From Plutella xylostella (lineage: Eukaryota > Arthropoda > Insecta > Lepidoptera > Plutellidae): a stretch of DNA of 64,000 nucleotides. The DNA lies in contig NC_063984.1 in the NCBI RefSeq assembly GCF_932276165.1, positions 9,183,501-9,247,500 of the forward strand, given 5' to 3'. The notes under the pieces were generated by a model. That model ran no database searches. It saw nothing but the letters and a program-made list of their open reading frames with translations, and was not told the DNA's origin. Position numbers and translations under genes: made by a program. This document shows positions 37,349 through 49,236 of this stretch, piece by piece (within the stretch, counting starts at the first letter, position 1; each line of letters begins with the position of its first letter).

Positions 37349-37415
37349 CCTAAAGTCGGAAAACCATTCAGACGACACAGCATTGAGCCGCCATTCATTA
37401 GCAGACTTGAGGCCC
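37349..37415 (-). repeat. Right arm of foldback MITE split by the RTE LINE
   Basis: Contains GAGCCGCCATTCATTAGCAG and ends CAAG/CTTG-type sequence followed by GGCCC, the inverted counterpart of 34019-34088. Similarity is strongest over the outer 35 bases (CCGCCATTC, TTAGCAGACTTG) and weaker towards the LINE. Confidence 0.7.
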
Positions 37416-37680
37416 AGGTATACGGACCAAACAACGAACAAGAAAGCTTAATGGAAGGAAAAATAAATGGGTTCCCTTCCGCCCCAATAGGCAGGGCAAG
37501 GGTTGTCTTTGCAGCCACTGTACCGTGCCCACTGCCGGCCTAAGATTAGTTACCTTGCTATACAGGATGCTCCGAACGGGATGGTTGGGAAAATAAACAG
37601 GATAATGTTATACAATAATGTTTGTAGTTTTTTTTTCATATGTATTCCCGCGAACTTTTGCGTATTATTATACTATATAT

Positions 37681-37889
37681 ATGTATACACAACGTACACA
37701 AGCGAGCAGCAATGAAACAATTCTAGTGAACATAACACAAAATTATGTATATATGTATACACAACGTACACAAGCGAGCAGCAATGAAACAATTCTAGTG
37801 AACATAACACAAAATTATGTATATATGTATACACAACGTACACAAGCGAGCAGCAATGAAACAATTCTAGTGAACATAACACAAAATTA
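37681..37889 (+). repeat. 72-bp tandem repeat, three copies
   Basis: Units start at 37681, 37753 and 37825 (ATGTATACACAACGTACACA...) and appear identical over the array, except that the third loses the last bases. Each unit carries ACAAGCGAGCAGCAATGAAA and CATAACACAAAATTA, which resemble the left terminus of the MITE family at 38746. Because 72 is divisible by 3, both strands show a spurious 24-residue repeated peptide. The array runs directly into MITE internal sequence at 37890. Confidence 0.93.
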
Positions 37890-37975
37890 CCAACTCCTAA
37901 ACGGAAAAGGCTAGCTGAAATACAGAAGTTACCTACATTTAACAGCTCATTAGAATATTGATAACTTAAAACGAA
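37890..37975 (+). mobile_element. Tc1/mariner-like MITE fragment after the tandem array
   Basis: CTCCTAAACGGAAAAGGCTA is identical to 38793 onward in the complete MITE, followed by similar ACATTTAACAGCTCATTAGA sequence. No right terminal repeat was found downstream, so the copy is truncated. Confidence 0.6.
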
Positions 37976-38224
37976 AATAACTAAATATTGTATTAATTAT
38001 GGTAAAATATCGGAAAATATTGAAAAATCTGTAAAAATAATACTTCATATAAGGGCTTAAATCCTTGCTACTAGTAGTAGGTAGGTAAATTTAAATCACC
38101 CTGTATGTAAACGCTCTGCATACCCTGTAGGGTAGATGGGCAGAGGTGGAGAACGGGAAATGCTTTGATCTTTTTATTAAGGGCCTCGTAGACTGACTAA
38201 TAAAGTGTAGTGTTATGTAGGCAC

Positions 38225-38440
38225 CACACCATGCATGATCTTACCCCCGACGGAATAAGAAGGGCTGTGTCTGTGTGTGTGTATTTGTCTGTGGGAGCAC
38301 AGCTCTGAAACGGCTGAAACGATTTTCGATGACATGTTTCATGGAAATCGGTTGAGCCGTTGAATGTCGAGGGGTTTGGACGTTTTGAACATCAGCAATG
38401 TAAACACTTTTTCTGTAATCTTATAATTTTATAATAAACA
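38225..38440. mobile_element. Dispersed repeat fragment, class uncertain
   Basis: Contains AACGGCTGAAACGATTTTCG and ATGGAAATCGGTTGAGCCGT, words I associate with high-copy insect transposable elements. No ends or coding region could be defined. Confidence 0.35.
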
Positions 38441-38745
38441 GAGAGCAATAGAATCGAATTCAATACCCGAAAACACGCATAACACCCACTGAAATCGTTT
38501 ACCTAACAAATGGATTGATTTATTACGATCGCGTAGTAACAAAAGCTGAATTGAGTTCAAGTTCGGGGTTCATGCGTCAGAAGGCTGCAGTGTGACTTGG
38601 AAACAATCGCGGAATGAAACCCTACGCGACAACAGCGTATTGTGTCAGACGAGGTGCGAGGCGCGCTGGTACGTTCGTTTGAGCCATCATTTTCACAGCT
38701 TATTTAAGATTGGGAGGATAAAATGTTTTGTACCAATTCAAAATA

Positions 38746-38954
38746 CACTCACGAGAAATGAAAAGGTTCCAGTGACAATAACACCAAATTACTCCTAAAC
38801 GGAAAAGGCTAGCTTAATGATGGCGTCTGCAATATTGAAGTACATTTACTACCGCATCAGAATATTACAAATTAAAATCGGAAATATTTTGTTAATTTTT
38901 TTAATTAAATATAATTAAAAATTGTATGTGGAACTTTTTTATTGTTTGTGAGTG
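38746..38954 (+). mobile_element. Complete Tc1/mariner-like MITE, 209 bp
   Basis: Flanked by TA on both sides (38744-38745 and 38955-38956), the target duplication used by the Tc1/mariner superfamily. The 26-bp terminal inverted repeats start CACTCAC and end GTTCCA, with five mismatches between arms. It has no coding capacity, so it is non-autonomous. It shares its internal sequence (CTCCTAAACGGAAAAGGCTA) with 37890-37975 and, more distantly, with 16276-16378. Superfamily assignment is inference from TIR style and TA. Confidence 0.8.
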
Positions 38955-39694
38955 TATTAAATCTATCTTATGTTGTTTTGTTGGCCATTTTGTAAAAAAG
39001 CTCTTCTTGTTAATGTTGAAACAAATTTCTACTCAGAGTTAATAGAATAGAAGACTTATATTAAATTTATTTTCGGATTGGCTTATTCTTCAATTAGGTT
39101 AGGTACCAACAGGCCCAATTCCACCTTTGACACCAAGCCACAAAGGTCAACAATAATTATTGTAGTTAGGAAGCCTCCGATACTTGGAAAGTCAATACTC
39201 AAAATTATTGACAACAATCTAGTGAGAGGATACCAAACAAATGTTGAACATTCAAGGCTGCCTGTCTGCTAAATACAAGGAACAAAATGGCAGGTATCTT
39301 GATTCTTGACAAAGATAGGCATGAAACAGTTGAATATGACAAAACTCAAGTGTGTACAAAGCGAGATCCAAATTAATTTGTAAGTTGAGATACCTAGAAA
39401 TTAGAAAGTAGTTCTTTTACAACTCACGCACTTGTTATTCAATTATTAATTAGTAGCATCTAAAACTTGGTTAGCACTGTTGCGCTCAAAATTGAGTTTT
39501 GTAAGCAAGAGTGACCCCCTGACCATTTCGAGGTAAGCACGTATTTTTTTCCGGCGTGCTCAATGCAGCCGGCTGCGGCGCCATGATAACAGCACAATAT
39601 GACAATACTGAGTGCACTGTCCGCGCGCTGACTGCGCTGCTGACGATACTAAGCACGAGCTTTTATTTAATAATTACTTTAATACAGAAAAATA

Positions 39695-39897
39695 ACAAAA
39701 CGAAAATCGGTTCAGCTGTTTGGGTGCTATGCTACCACAGACAGATACACTACAAACTGATAACACGCCTCTTTTACGTCGGGGATAAAAAATATGGTTC
39801 CTATGCTTTAAAACAGCGTACGCAGCTATTTGTAGATAACATCCCTATTTTTCGTCGGGGATTAAAAATATGCTATGTTCGAAACAGCTTACGGTAA
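39695..39897. repeat. Dispersed repeat fragment with internal duplication
   Basis: AAAATCGGTTCAGCTGTTTG, then GTCGGGGATAAAAAATATG (39778) and again GTCGGGGATTAAAAATATG (39855), about 77 bp apart, each followed by AAACAGC(G/T)TACG. The style matches common lepidopteran repeats. No ends defined. Confidence 0.4.
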
Positions 39898-40854
39898 AAA
39901 TGAAACAGTGAAAACCTTATGATTACACCTTATTGGCAAACAAGCATTAATTATATTATTGATGTTGTCTAAATCCACACGGTAAAACACCGAGCTCTCA
40001 CGGGAAATGTATGCTCAGAAATATTTAAGAGGAATCGGGTATTACTGCAGTACCGCTTCCATTAGCAACTAATAATTTCAATTACAATAATGAACATTAA
40101 TTCCGTCTCTTGGATAATTATTTCCTCATCATGCCACCGACGGGGATTAACGCTTAATCCTGATTGGTCCGATGTAGGGTTGGCGAATCAAGATTTATGC
40201 TATCTGATAAAAGAATTTAAGTTAAAATAGATTTATCTACCAGCTGTGGGGTGGGTACTATGTGTCTATAGTTTGGCGGATTTATATTGTGTAATATGCA
40301 TGTATTTTAAATGAATAAATATATATAATTTTTTTTTAACTGCCTGAAATTATCAAATGTAATTCGAAAAATTGGGCATACGCATTAATCCTTATAGAAG
40401 CTGCATGTGTCTTTAATGTAGTTGAAGGTTCAATGTGCTGTGGAAAATAGTTTTTTAGAGTATGTTTTATCTTAGCTAGATTTCATTCGTATTTGTTTAC
40501 CCAGCTAAATTACTTGCACACTACGCGCATGAACAGATAATTTCAACTATGGGAATTCTTTCATAGTGGACAACATTGCATGTTACGTTGCAGCAGTATG
40601 TACCCGGCTTAAAATGTTTAAGATAGATACCGGTAGTCGAAGAGTGGCAACCCTAGCGACAGACAGGAGCGTGCGATCGACTGGGCGCACGTGCCACCAA
40701 GCATTATCTCACTTTTCGACAGTCGATAGCGAGCGCGACACGCGGCCAACATGTTCCCATTTGACACAGCTACCCTGCGACTTCTTACGAATAGACAACA
40801 CGATCCAGTTACTATAAATAAAGACATTCATGGAAAAATAGTTCTCCAGCAATC

Positions 40855-40988
40855 GAAGGTTGGCTGGAAGAAATTGCTTTTAGGCAGTAAGCCCTAAGTC
40901 TTTGTATGGGAATATTTTAAGCCTGTTTGTAAACCTATGTATTTTGACAATTTTTTGTGCAAAAATGTGAATAAAAATAAATACTTAA
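40855..40988 (+). mobile_element. LINE 3' tail
   Basis: Starts GGTTGGCTGGAAGAAATTGC and keeps GTAAGCCCTAAGTCTTTGTA. It ends TGTGAATAAAAATAAATA. The hairpin is imperfect (ATTGCT-TTT-AGgCAGT: one bulge, one wobble). Confidence 0.7.
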
Positions 40989-42768
40989 ATACAATATTTG
41001 TGGTGAAGCTTGTGATGGTAAATTAACTAAGTAGGTACCTACATACCGATAGTGGTGTTCGAGCGCGTTCGAATATTAAAACCTCTTTGTTCAGCAGCTA
41101 TCATAAAAAAACTAAAACTTTTAAATTCTAAACCGAAACAAACGCGTGCAAATTTAGGCCACTCCCTTTATCTGTCTCTAGCGCAGTACAGTCCAAACTA
41201 ACAACAACTAAGCTTACATTACAAATTTAACTCTTACGTAGCATGGTTTAAGAGCGGTAGGTCCAGAGTGCTTTGGTGGGTCCTCAAATGTAGCCGTGGC
41301 ATGAAAAATGTGAGTGCACCGATATTTCCCACTGCGTCTGCCTAATGAAGTAGAACTTGATAACCTGACCCGTGCCCAACCAGACTTATCGACTTCCCAT
41401 CACATGTGGCTATAACTTTAATGCACCTACGGCCATTTTGAATAATAATTTTTTTTTCTATATATAGAAAGAACAAGGTAATAGTTATGCAACTTTACAT
41501 AATTATCATTTAGGAACAGTTGGCGGTTTTATGGCTAAGTGTAATTTCTTCCAGACAACCTTTGATACATTACACGGCATTGCGTCTGTGTGTTCGCGTG
41601 ACAAATCATAAAATACCTATATCAATTTCATTATTTAACGCTGAAAAAACTGAAGCAAGCTCGGAAATGATTAAAGTTTGTAATGAATTACGAAAGTCAG
41701 CACCTAATAACGTCAAGATTTCATTAGACTATTCGAACAACAACATAAATGCCCCACTCTCGCAGATTGTCCGAGATTTTCCGTCGAAAAAGCTATCATC
41801 TCAAAAGTAATTTGTTCCCAAGGAATAGACGATAAATGAAATGGAAATAAATGAGTTCTGGATTAGGAAAAAAAGTTGTCAAAACCCGCGCGCATGAGCC
41901 AATAAGCTAAATTGAAATACCTCGATGTTATACGAGTCTTTCAGAGTAATTGGTTGACGGTGCTTTCTAGATTTGCTGCCGTATTTTTTTATCGACAAAC
42001 TTTTTTTAGCGCGTTACGTATCGAAATTGAATTCATGGAATTTTGCGAACTAGGTACCGTAGTTTTATTTTAAATATTGAATAGTTTTTAGATAAGCTTG
42101 TTCGGGTGTTGTATTTCCAATAAAAAATGGGCTGTACAAATATCATTCTTTGATATTATGTAGGCATATTTAAACATTTAACGATGAATGGTTTATTAAG
42201 TTTCTAAACAAAAAATAATGACCAGATAAATTATATTAATTTAGCAAAGTTTTAATACTATACTTTAATAGTTTGAATACTTGCTTAAGTATATCGAGAT
42301 TTCCGTAAGTACCTAAATCATCGACAACCCTCTTATCGACGTGCTCCCATCCCAACTTGCGCTTTTGGGACCTCCTCTTCCAGTCGTCCGGCGATTTGAA
42401 TAGAAATACCTAGCATTAAAAATATAGGGGACTTTATCAATGGGACACGGCGCGGGGACGTTTTCAGCATTCATTCGCTAAGTGAGCGCTGAACGCCGAA
42501 ACCTCGGGCGCTGTAGCGCTGCCGCGGGTACTCGGCGATTCACTAAACTTGAAAAGGATAAAACATTCAAAAGACACGTGTTTTTATAGTGGACTTCGTA
42601 ATTTGATTCCGAGGAAACCGGGTCTACGTGTCTTCGGGAGTTTTGCAGTTGATTCTCAATCTGTTTACTAAAATGTCTGTTTAGATACCTAATTCACAAT
42701 CGCTAAGAAACAGAACGTGTAACTTTATTTATGTAAAACTTCTGCAACGTGATTTTATCTCTACAGAA

Positions 42769-42897
42769 GGGCTAGTACGGGGCGCATTTAAGACGTGATA
42801 AAAGTTTTGCATCGCCGTCACTCACATCGCGCAGCTTCAAGAGTGAGCGCGACGGAGAAATTTTGTCACGTCTTATTAGCGCCCTGTGCTACAGGGC
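42769..42897. mobile_element. 129-bp hairpin MITE
   Basis: The left arm (CTAGTACGGGGCGCATTTAA, GACGTGATAAAA) pairs with the right arm (TTTTGTCACGTCTTATTAGC, GCCCTGTGCTA) at about 80% over 50 bp. CAGAA occurs on both flanks (42764-42768 and 42898-42902), a possible 5-bp target duplication. Superfamily is unclear. Confidence 0.75.
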
Positions 42898-44394
42898 CAG
42901 AACGTGCCACGATTTTGGCTCATTCTTGTTAGATAAGTAACAGGTAGCATGTAGGTAGGTATGTTCCTTATTGTCCTTGCCACTGATATATCTATATTTG
43001 TGGTCCGTGCCTACCGTCAATGAAATGCCTTAAAATAGTTTAAATTTTATTTAATTTCACAGTGCAAACTCTACAAACCTAAACCGTCAGTACACGAGTG
43101 CAAAAGATTAACCACAATCCATATCTGCACACTCGATACAGGCAATCAGTGGATATCAGTGGGGTGTGCAATGGTGCGCGGCCACGGACCCGGCTGGGCG
43201 CCGCGCTGTTTGACGCATCAGTGGAACGCGAGCCCGCACTTTCTACTAAACCGTTTATATTATAGAGGTATTAGGAGGTTATTGATATTTGCCGTGTTTG
43301 AAGTGGTAAAAAAGTAGGTGAAAAGTTTGGTGTACTTATTACTCTAAAGTAATGGAAAATCACTATTGCATTGGGATTTTCCGGCTATCATCGTTTTACT
43401 AAGTTTTTCAATGTGTGTGAAAAGTAGTTCTATCTACCATTGCCGTTTCTTATGTCACTGGAATCGAGTTTATATAATTCACTAGACTTGTACAACATAG
43501 GTATGTTATGTGATATTTTGTCGCCCAAACATTTCAGTCCTCAATTTCGCGATCGCTCGATACTGAAACATTCCAAATCGAACAGCTGATGATATACATC
43601 CATGCAAGCCACCCCAGTACTTCCACAGGACAATACCACCCCGTATTTACCTACAACTGACACCCCCAGATTTGTTGGAACAACGCAATATGCCATCTAC
43701 CTGCACAGTAGGCGAGTTTAATTCGTACCCCCAATCGCGAATATTCAAATAAGGTTTCATCTATTAGGGCCCCACCTAGTGACATGTTCCATTATCTAAT
43801 ACTGCCATCTGCGGGGGCCCTTGTAGGTCTTGCCGGCGATTGGCGTGATGGTTTTACGTTCTGAGGTTCTTTTGGTTTTGTGTTTTGTTTGGATTTAATT
43901 TGGGATTACTTATAACAAAGATTCAAGGATTTACCTCCAGAGGCTGCAATAGATAACTTCGAATTGCTGGCAAGGTCTCTCTGCTCTCTGAATTACAGGT
44001 GACACAATATGATGGTAGACCGACTTCCCTACCCTCTTCTGCACCTAAATCGCACTATAAAATTTGTCTCTAAATCTGCCTAACCCTAAAATGGTAAAAC
44101 AAGGCGTCTCGGTAGCGCTAGTTTTTACAATAACCCGTTGAGAGCGGGTGCCCCGCTGCGCTGTTCAAACGCGCGCCGGCGTCTATCAGGCCCCTCAGAT
44201 TGAATATTTTCATTTCCATCCACCGCATGCTATACTATGATTGTGATGGGTGTATTTTCTTGATTACTTGATTACAGAGGATAAGAGGTACCCATAGCTG
44301 TTAGTTCAATAAAATATTTCTATACTGTTGTTACATACGCTAAAAATTGCCCTTTACTAGTGCCCTTTTCCAATATTTTACTTTTTACTAAACA

Positions 44395-44518
44395 CGGTTG
44401 TCTGGAAGAGATCGCTCTTAGCGATAAGACCGCCATTTGTGCATTTATGTTATTTAAGTTAAATTTATGGTATGTTTCATGGTGTGCAAATAAAGATTAT
44501 TATTTTTTATTTTTTTTT
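44395..44518 (+). mobile_element. LINE 3' tail with terminal hairpin
   Basis: GTTGTCTGGAAGAGATCGCT, hairpin ATCGCT-CTT-AGCGAT at 44411-44425, AAGACCGCCATTTGTGCA, then GTGTGCAAATAAAGATTA. A typical truncated copy of a widespread lepidopteran LINE family. Confidence 0.78.
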
Positions 44519-46154
44519 AAACTGTAAGTACCTACAAATAACGGCGCCATCAGAAGAAATTGTACTACGTTTATTTATGAGTAATATGTATAAGAATTCA
44601 ACTGATTAAGGACCCCATTCAAACAAAATTGAATCAAAGCTTCCTAAACGAAATCTTAGACACCCACAAAATCATAACCAACTCGCAAAAGTAACATAAT
44701 AAAATAACCCAAACGAATCAAAACAATGGGGTGATACAATGAGTCGCAATTGTCAGTCACCCCTCGGGACGAAACCGCAAGAGAATATCATAAACGTCGG
44801 ATTAAACACTCGTCTCTTGATATTTAGTAAATAAAAACATAATATAATAATGAATTCGAGGCAACATATGGCCACTGACAGTGCTCGGAGGAATCGTAGA
44901 GTCAGTCGCCGCCATTGGAGGGTTGAGGTTTTGGCAACAAAGTAACAACTCACTTTGATAGGTATTTATTTTTTCTACATAGTTTCAGAACATTTGATCG
45001 AGTGATGAAATAAGTCCGGTGCTCATGACTTTCAGTTCACCTTTTTGATTGTTGATCTTTAGGATAAGTTTCAAAACTACCGATTTAGTTGTTGTGAGCT
45101 TATTGAAACTTAGAATTTTATGTTTTTGCATTACTTTTAATTACGGTCTAAGATCATCATCTTTTTAAATCAAGTTTTTATAATAACTAATATCTACCTA
45201 ATCATAGCAGTACTTGCATCCATACCTGCTCAGATGAAATAAACTTTTCTTGTGAGATAAGTATAGGAAAATAACATGAGAAAACTAGGAGCTTTTACAA
45301 TATGAGTAAAAACTGTCATCATTGATTGCACAACTGCACCCCACGACGCATCGAGTGTGTATCAACAAGAACAAGATCGAGATTCACGCAGAGCTGACTG
45401 TACCCAGGCTATAATCAACTCTATTCTCAGATAAATAGAGGTGATACGAGTTTTTTCTAAATCGGAGGGTCCCACAGTCAATCACGGGATTTGTACTCTA
45501 GTCGTGGGGTGAGAATCAAATATTCCGTTACGAGTATTGCATTTTAAGTTTTTTCTATTGTGCCCCGAATATTATTGATGAAAATAATCGGTATATTCGC
45601 AGCTTTTGTCGTGAACTCCTGTATGAACGTTCTGCCAAATTTAAGTAGATATAGGCTTGAATACTATAATAATGTACTTATTATTAGTATGCGAAAAATT
45701 TGTCTCTCTTTCGCTCAATTTTCAGGCCAATAACCGTTATATTTCCGAGCAACGAGTGTGTACAATGTACATATCTATATCGACCACCAATTACTTCCTA
45801 ACTAAGCTACCTGATGAAGCGTCGCCGCTCTAATAGCTACTTATTACCGAAACATGGTGCGTAATTCGGTCGGAATGCCCCTATTCCTCGTCGTGCGTTC
45901 ACAATGCGAGAGGGAGGCCGCTCACTCGCACATCCTAAAGGGACCGACATGAACGCATGTCGGGACGCATCCGCGCGTGTGTCGCCCTATTTCCTACTGT
46001 CTGCGAAAATCACATTTAATTTCAGTTTTTAAACGAAATTGCAACGATTTGATTTGTTAGGTGGGTGGGGGTGGGGGTGTAGTTTTAAGTCCGTGGAGGA
46101 TGCTGCAGAGCTGTTAGTTATTTTTGAATTTTTGAATTTTGAACTTTTATCCAC

Positions 46155-46280
46155 CAGGTTGGCTGGAAGAATCAGCATTTTGTCAATAAGTCCGCCTTTG
46201 TGTGCTTTCAGCGTGTTTTCATTTGTAATTAATTTATACTTTGTTTTGTGTACAATAAAATGTACATAAACAATAATAAT
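46155..46280 (+). mobile_element. LINE 3' tail, hairpin lost
   Basis: AGGTTGGCTGGAAGAATCAG, AATAAGTCCGCCTTTGTGTG, then TTGTGTACAATAAAATGTAC. Same family layout as 44395, but the hairpin position (CAGCATTTTGTCAA) no longer pairs. Confidence 0.7.
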
Positions 46281-47011
46281 GTAAGTATATAAGTTCAATT
46301 GAACTTAATTCATAAGAATACACGTATGATTCAAATGATGACGGTGTCTGTTTGTTGTGATGGAATTCCACAATTTTTCTCAGTCATCTCTCGCAACAAC
46401 CCATACGCTGGTTTTAGTGAGCCACTAAGCCCATAAGCCCCTTTATCTGGTCGATACTGAACCAGCATTCAATTATCTAGCTCAAAAAGGAAAGCAGAAC
46501 AAGTGCACCAGCTAAAAGACTTTTTACCTAAATCCCCGAGTCCGTTAAAAAGCCGAAATGGTTTCCAATCTGGGTCTTACATCTGTCGCGCTAAGTCCAT
46601 ATTTTCAATTAGGAGGACGCGCGACTGAAATTAATTCGATCGTATCTCGATCGCTACAGCGTCGATAGTTGCGGATTATGCGGCGATTTGCTCGCGTCCT
46701 CTCTCGACCAATCGCGTTGCAAATGGACAATATGGACGGACACAGAGTATTGAGCGCAGAAAAGACATCCCTTTTACATGATTGCAGATTACTGCACGAG
46801 CCAGTTGGAAGCGTGCTTTTGGAGTCGGGATTTTGAGCGCGTGGTTTACTTAGTTTTGTTTTGTAACACTTTGAGAACGAGAGTGTAGTCTATGATTCTC
46901 TAGTTGCATACGAGTGTCCCTTCTGGGTGTTTTGAACGATTCTTTCCACAGATTGGCTTGAAGCGTGTATTCTAGGTAATGGAGTGCCGGTGGAGGCGCG
47001 TGGCGGCGCGT

Positions 47012-47029
47012 GCGGCGGCGGCGGCGGCG
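47012..47029 (+). repeat. (GCG)6 trinucleotide run
   Basis: First of three CGG-type runs within 540 bp of CpG-rich DNA (others at 47336-47355 and 47529-47548). The area may be a CpG-rich promoter, but no transcription start is defined. Confidence 0.9.
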
Positions 47030-47335
47030 CCCGCACTCCCACCGATTATGTGCTACTGCATGGGAGAAACTCACTACCATTCCGCACATAATCTGCAAAT
47101 AAAATACCTGACTTGTACCTAACAATCGGGCAGGAAAATAAATATCCCATTTGGAAAAGTGAGAAAATTCGCAGTTCGAACGAGTGCCACTGCAATAAAC
47201 CTACGGAGAGCTCTTAACCGTACCGCAGAATGGGTGTATAGCGAACACTGCCTGTTCGAGTGCGCTGAGCGAAAAGTAATATTTAGGTGTCAACTGCAGG
47301 CGATAATCGCGGGGTAAAAAATAGAGTAAGTAGCT

Positions 47336-47355
47336 GCGGCGGCGGCGGCGGCGGC
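47336..47355 (+). repeat. (CGG)n run
   Basis: Almost seven CGG units, in the same orientation as 47012 and opposite to 47529. Confidence 0.92.
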
Positions 47356-47528
47356 ACTAGCAGCACCCTCGCGGCATCTCGCCGGTTATCGCGGGATGGT
47401 ATCTGAGTGAGACATCGCCGGTGACGTTTGAAATATGATGGTCGGGTCCCGGGGGCCGCGGCCGCCACGTGCGCCGCATATTCAAATCAGCCTCGCACGC
47501 GGCGGACCCCCGTGTTGGCTAAATACAC

Positions 47529-47548
47529 CCGCCGCCGCCGCCGCCGCC
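47529..47548 (+). repeat. (CCG)n run, inverse of 47336
   Basis: Over six CCG units, able to pair with the CGG run 175 bp upstream. It creates a spurious poly-Arg stretch in a 78-residue open frame. Confidence 0.92.
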
Positions 47549-48535
47549 CGGCCCACCCACTTACCGAGGGTCGGACCTATGTAATCGAATTTGAAAATTA
47601 TTCTAAAACACTGAATAATGTATTTCGCAACGACCCTACGCCGGAGGCGAGCGGCTCTCGCTGATTTTTTAAATAAATTAAACTTAATCAAGTGGGTTCG
47701 CACATCTAAACGGATTAACTTGACGCTGATTTGACTTTGCGACTGTTTGCTTTGTGCTGGAGGGTGTAAGCTTATTGGTTATTTCAAACAGTATCGCACG
47801 TAATCCGAGTGATATCAGTGTTGGCACCCGTTTCAATTAAAATTGTCGTTCATACGAAGACTTCATATTTATCTTCATATAGGTATACTTAAATACTGTT
47901 TATCGAGGCATAATACATAATTTAATTATAGTATATATTCATTCATGAACAGTTATTTAACTATGTACTAACTACAAGCACTATCTTCGCCTTCAAATGA
48001 TCTTAATTTTACTATGCTAATAAAACCCCACATCATAAATTCAGCGTCGTGAAACCCCAGCCGCAGCCCGCACCTCTATAAACTTTATGAAACGAAAAAA
48101 TTGCCCGAAATTTATTTCGAAAATTAAATATTGAATAAGACAATATTAGTTCACTCGGTACATTGGGTTTTATTGCTCCATGAATACATTTTCTTTGGCG
48201 GGCGATTCGGCACGCAGGGCTGCGACCCCGCCATTAGCGCCCGATATGAAATTAAAATTAAAATATATAAAAAACTACGCCAGAGTACACTCGACAGACC
48301 ACTAAGGGTTGGCCCTAAAGATTTGTGGCACAGGGGTAGGATAGAGAGGATCCAACAAAATCTACACATATTTTTGGAGACATCAATTCCGCTCAAAAAG
48401 ACAGCTTTTTTCCTTGGCACTTCACCCCATTTACAATATGGAAACATTTATTATTGTTATACCTATCGCCGGAAGCAATTCAGATATCCGATTTCAATGC
48501 CTATTAACTTTTTTTGTACTTTTCGACGACCTATT

Positions 48536-48600
48536 TAAGGTAGCCTGGAAGAGATCGCTTTTAGCGATAAGGTTGCCTAGTGTTTAACTACAAGACGGTA
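48536..48600 (+). mobile_element. LINE 3' tail fragment with terminal hairpin
   Basis: GTAGCCTGGAAGAGATCGCT with hairpin ATCGCT-TTT-AGCGAT at 48554-48568, then AAGGTTGCC. The distal A-rich end is not recognisable. The open frame just upstream (48131-48538) may be decayed LINE sequence but shows no motif. Confidence 0.65.
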
Positions 48601-48869
48601 ACTTAATGTTTTTATCTACAGTAAATTTATACTACCTACTACTAATTCAGTTTTGATACTCAGCTAATCAAATATCAGCGCAGTGTCCTTCGTGGGTACC
48701 TATATACGTACTTATAATGAAGGAGCCGCAGTATGCTGTATGGTTACTTTTTTGACACCAACAGTGAGCTTTTGTTTGTGAAGATAGGTAGGTCATTACT
48801 GTGCTGTTTGTTTGTGCCTACGTAATGTACCTACTTCTGTTAGTCTATAAGTATTAAGGTTTTTGTGTG

Positions 48870-49080
48870 TGCTGTTTTTTATGTAAAATAAATATATGGA
48901 CCACTCCACTGCTTTCCCTATTCCACTATCATGCAGAAGTGCATAGCCAGGGGTGCCTCTCGATGATTTGGTTTCTCGATTCGTTACGCCGTCAAACAAC
49001 CCTCGAGTGCGTGTCCCGGCCGGGGCTCGAACCTTGAATATTATTTATACGATAGTTAAGAGCTGAGGATTATGGCCGCA
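48870..49080 (-). mobile_element. tRNA-derived SINE, minus strand
   Basis: In the minus-strand sense there is a degraded tRNA-like head (GTGCTCAGCTCCTGCGGCC), a B-box-like GGTTCGAGCCCCGGCC at about 49021-49036, and a body (CGAATCGAGAAACCAAATCA, GGCACCCCTGGCTATGC, GGTCCATATATTTATTTTAC) of a type common in Lepidoptera. Its 3' end lies near 48885. The family differs from the SINE at 20149. Confidence 0.7.
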
Positions 49081-49236
49081 GGAGCTGAGCACTTTAACAA
49101 ACATTCGTTGTGACTTCATATCGATCATCAAGGCGGTATTAGAAGTGAGTTTAGCATTTTAAGCTTTTGTTTTTCGTCTTGTTATTGGATCCATTTCATC
49201 TCATCCAGAATTTTCCAGGAAGTCCTATTCCAATAA

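Larger units (their letters stand above)
38957..47011. other. Non-coding stretch with scattered LINE tails and a MITE
   Basis: Apart from listed repeats, no gene seen. An 18-bp perfect palindrome is at 46290-46307. Short GC-rich patches at 42430-42540 and 46600-46700 carry no ORF with a domain. Confidence 0.5.

Noticed and set aside
37618..37914. Repeat protein with 24-residue units on both strands
   Set aside because: Artefact of a 72-bp tandem DNA repeat whose length is divisible by three.
47428..47664. 78-codon frame with poly-Arg
   Set aside because: The Arg run is the (CCG)n repeat read in one frame, and the opposite strand is open too.
48131..48538. 135-codon frame
   Set aside because: Ends at a LINE 3' tail and lacks reverse transcriptase motifs; possibly decayed LINE sequence, not a host gene.
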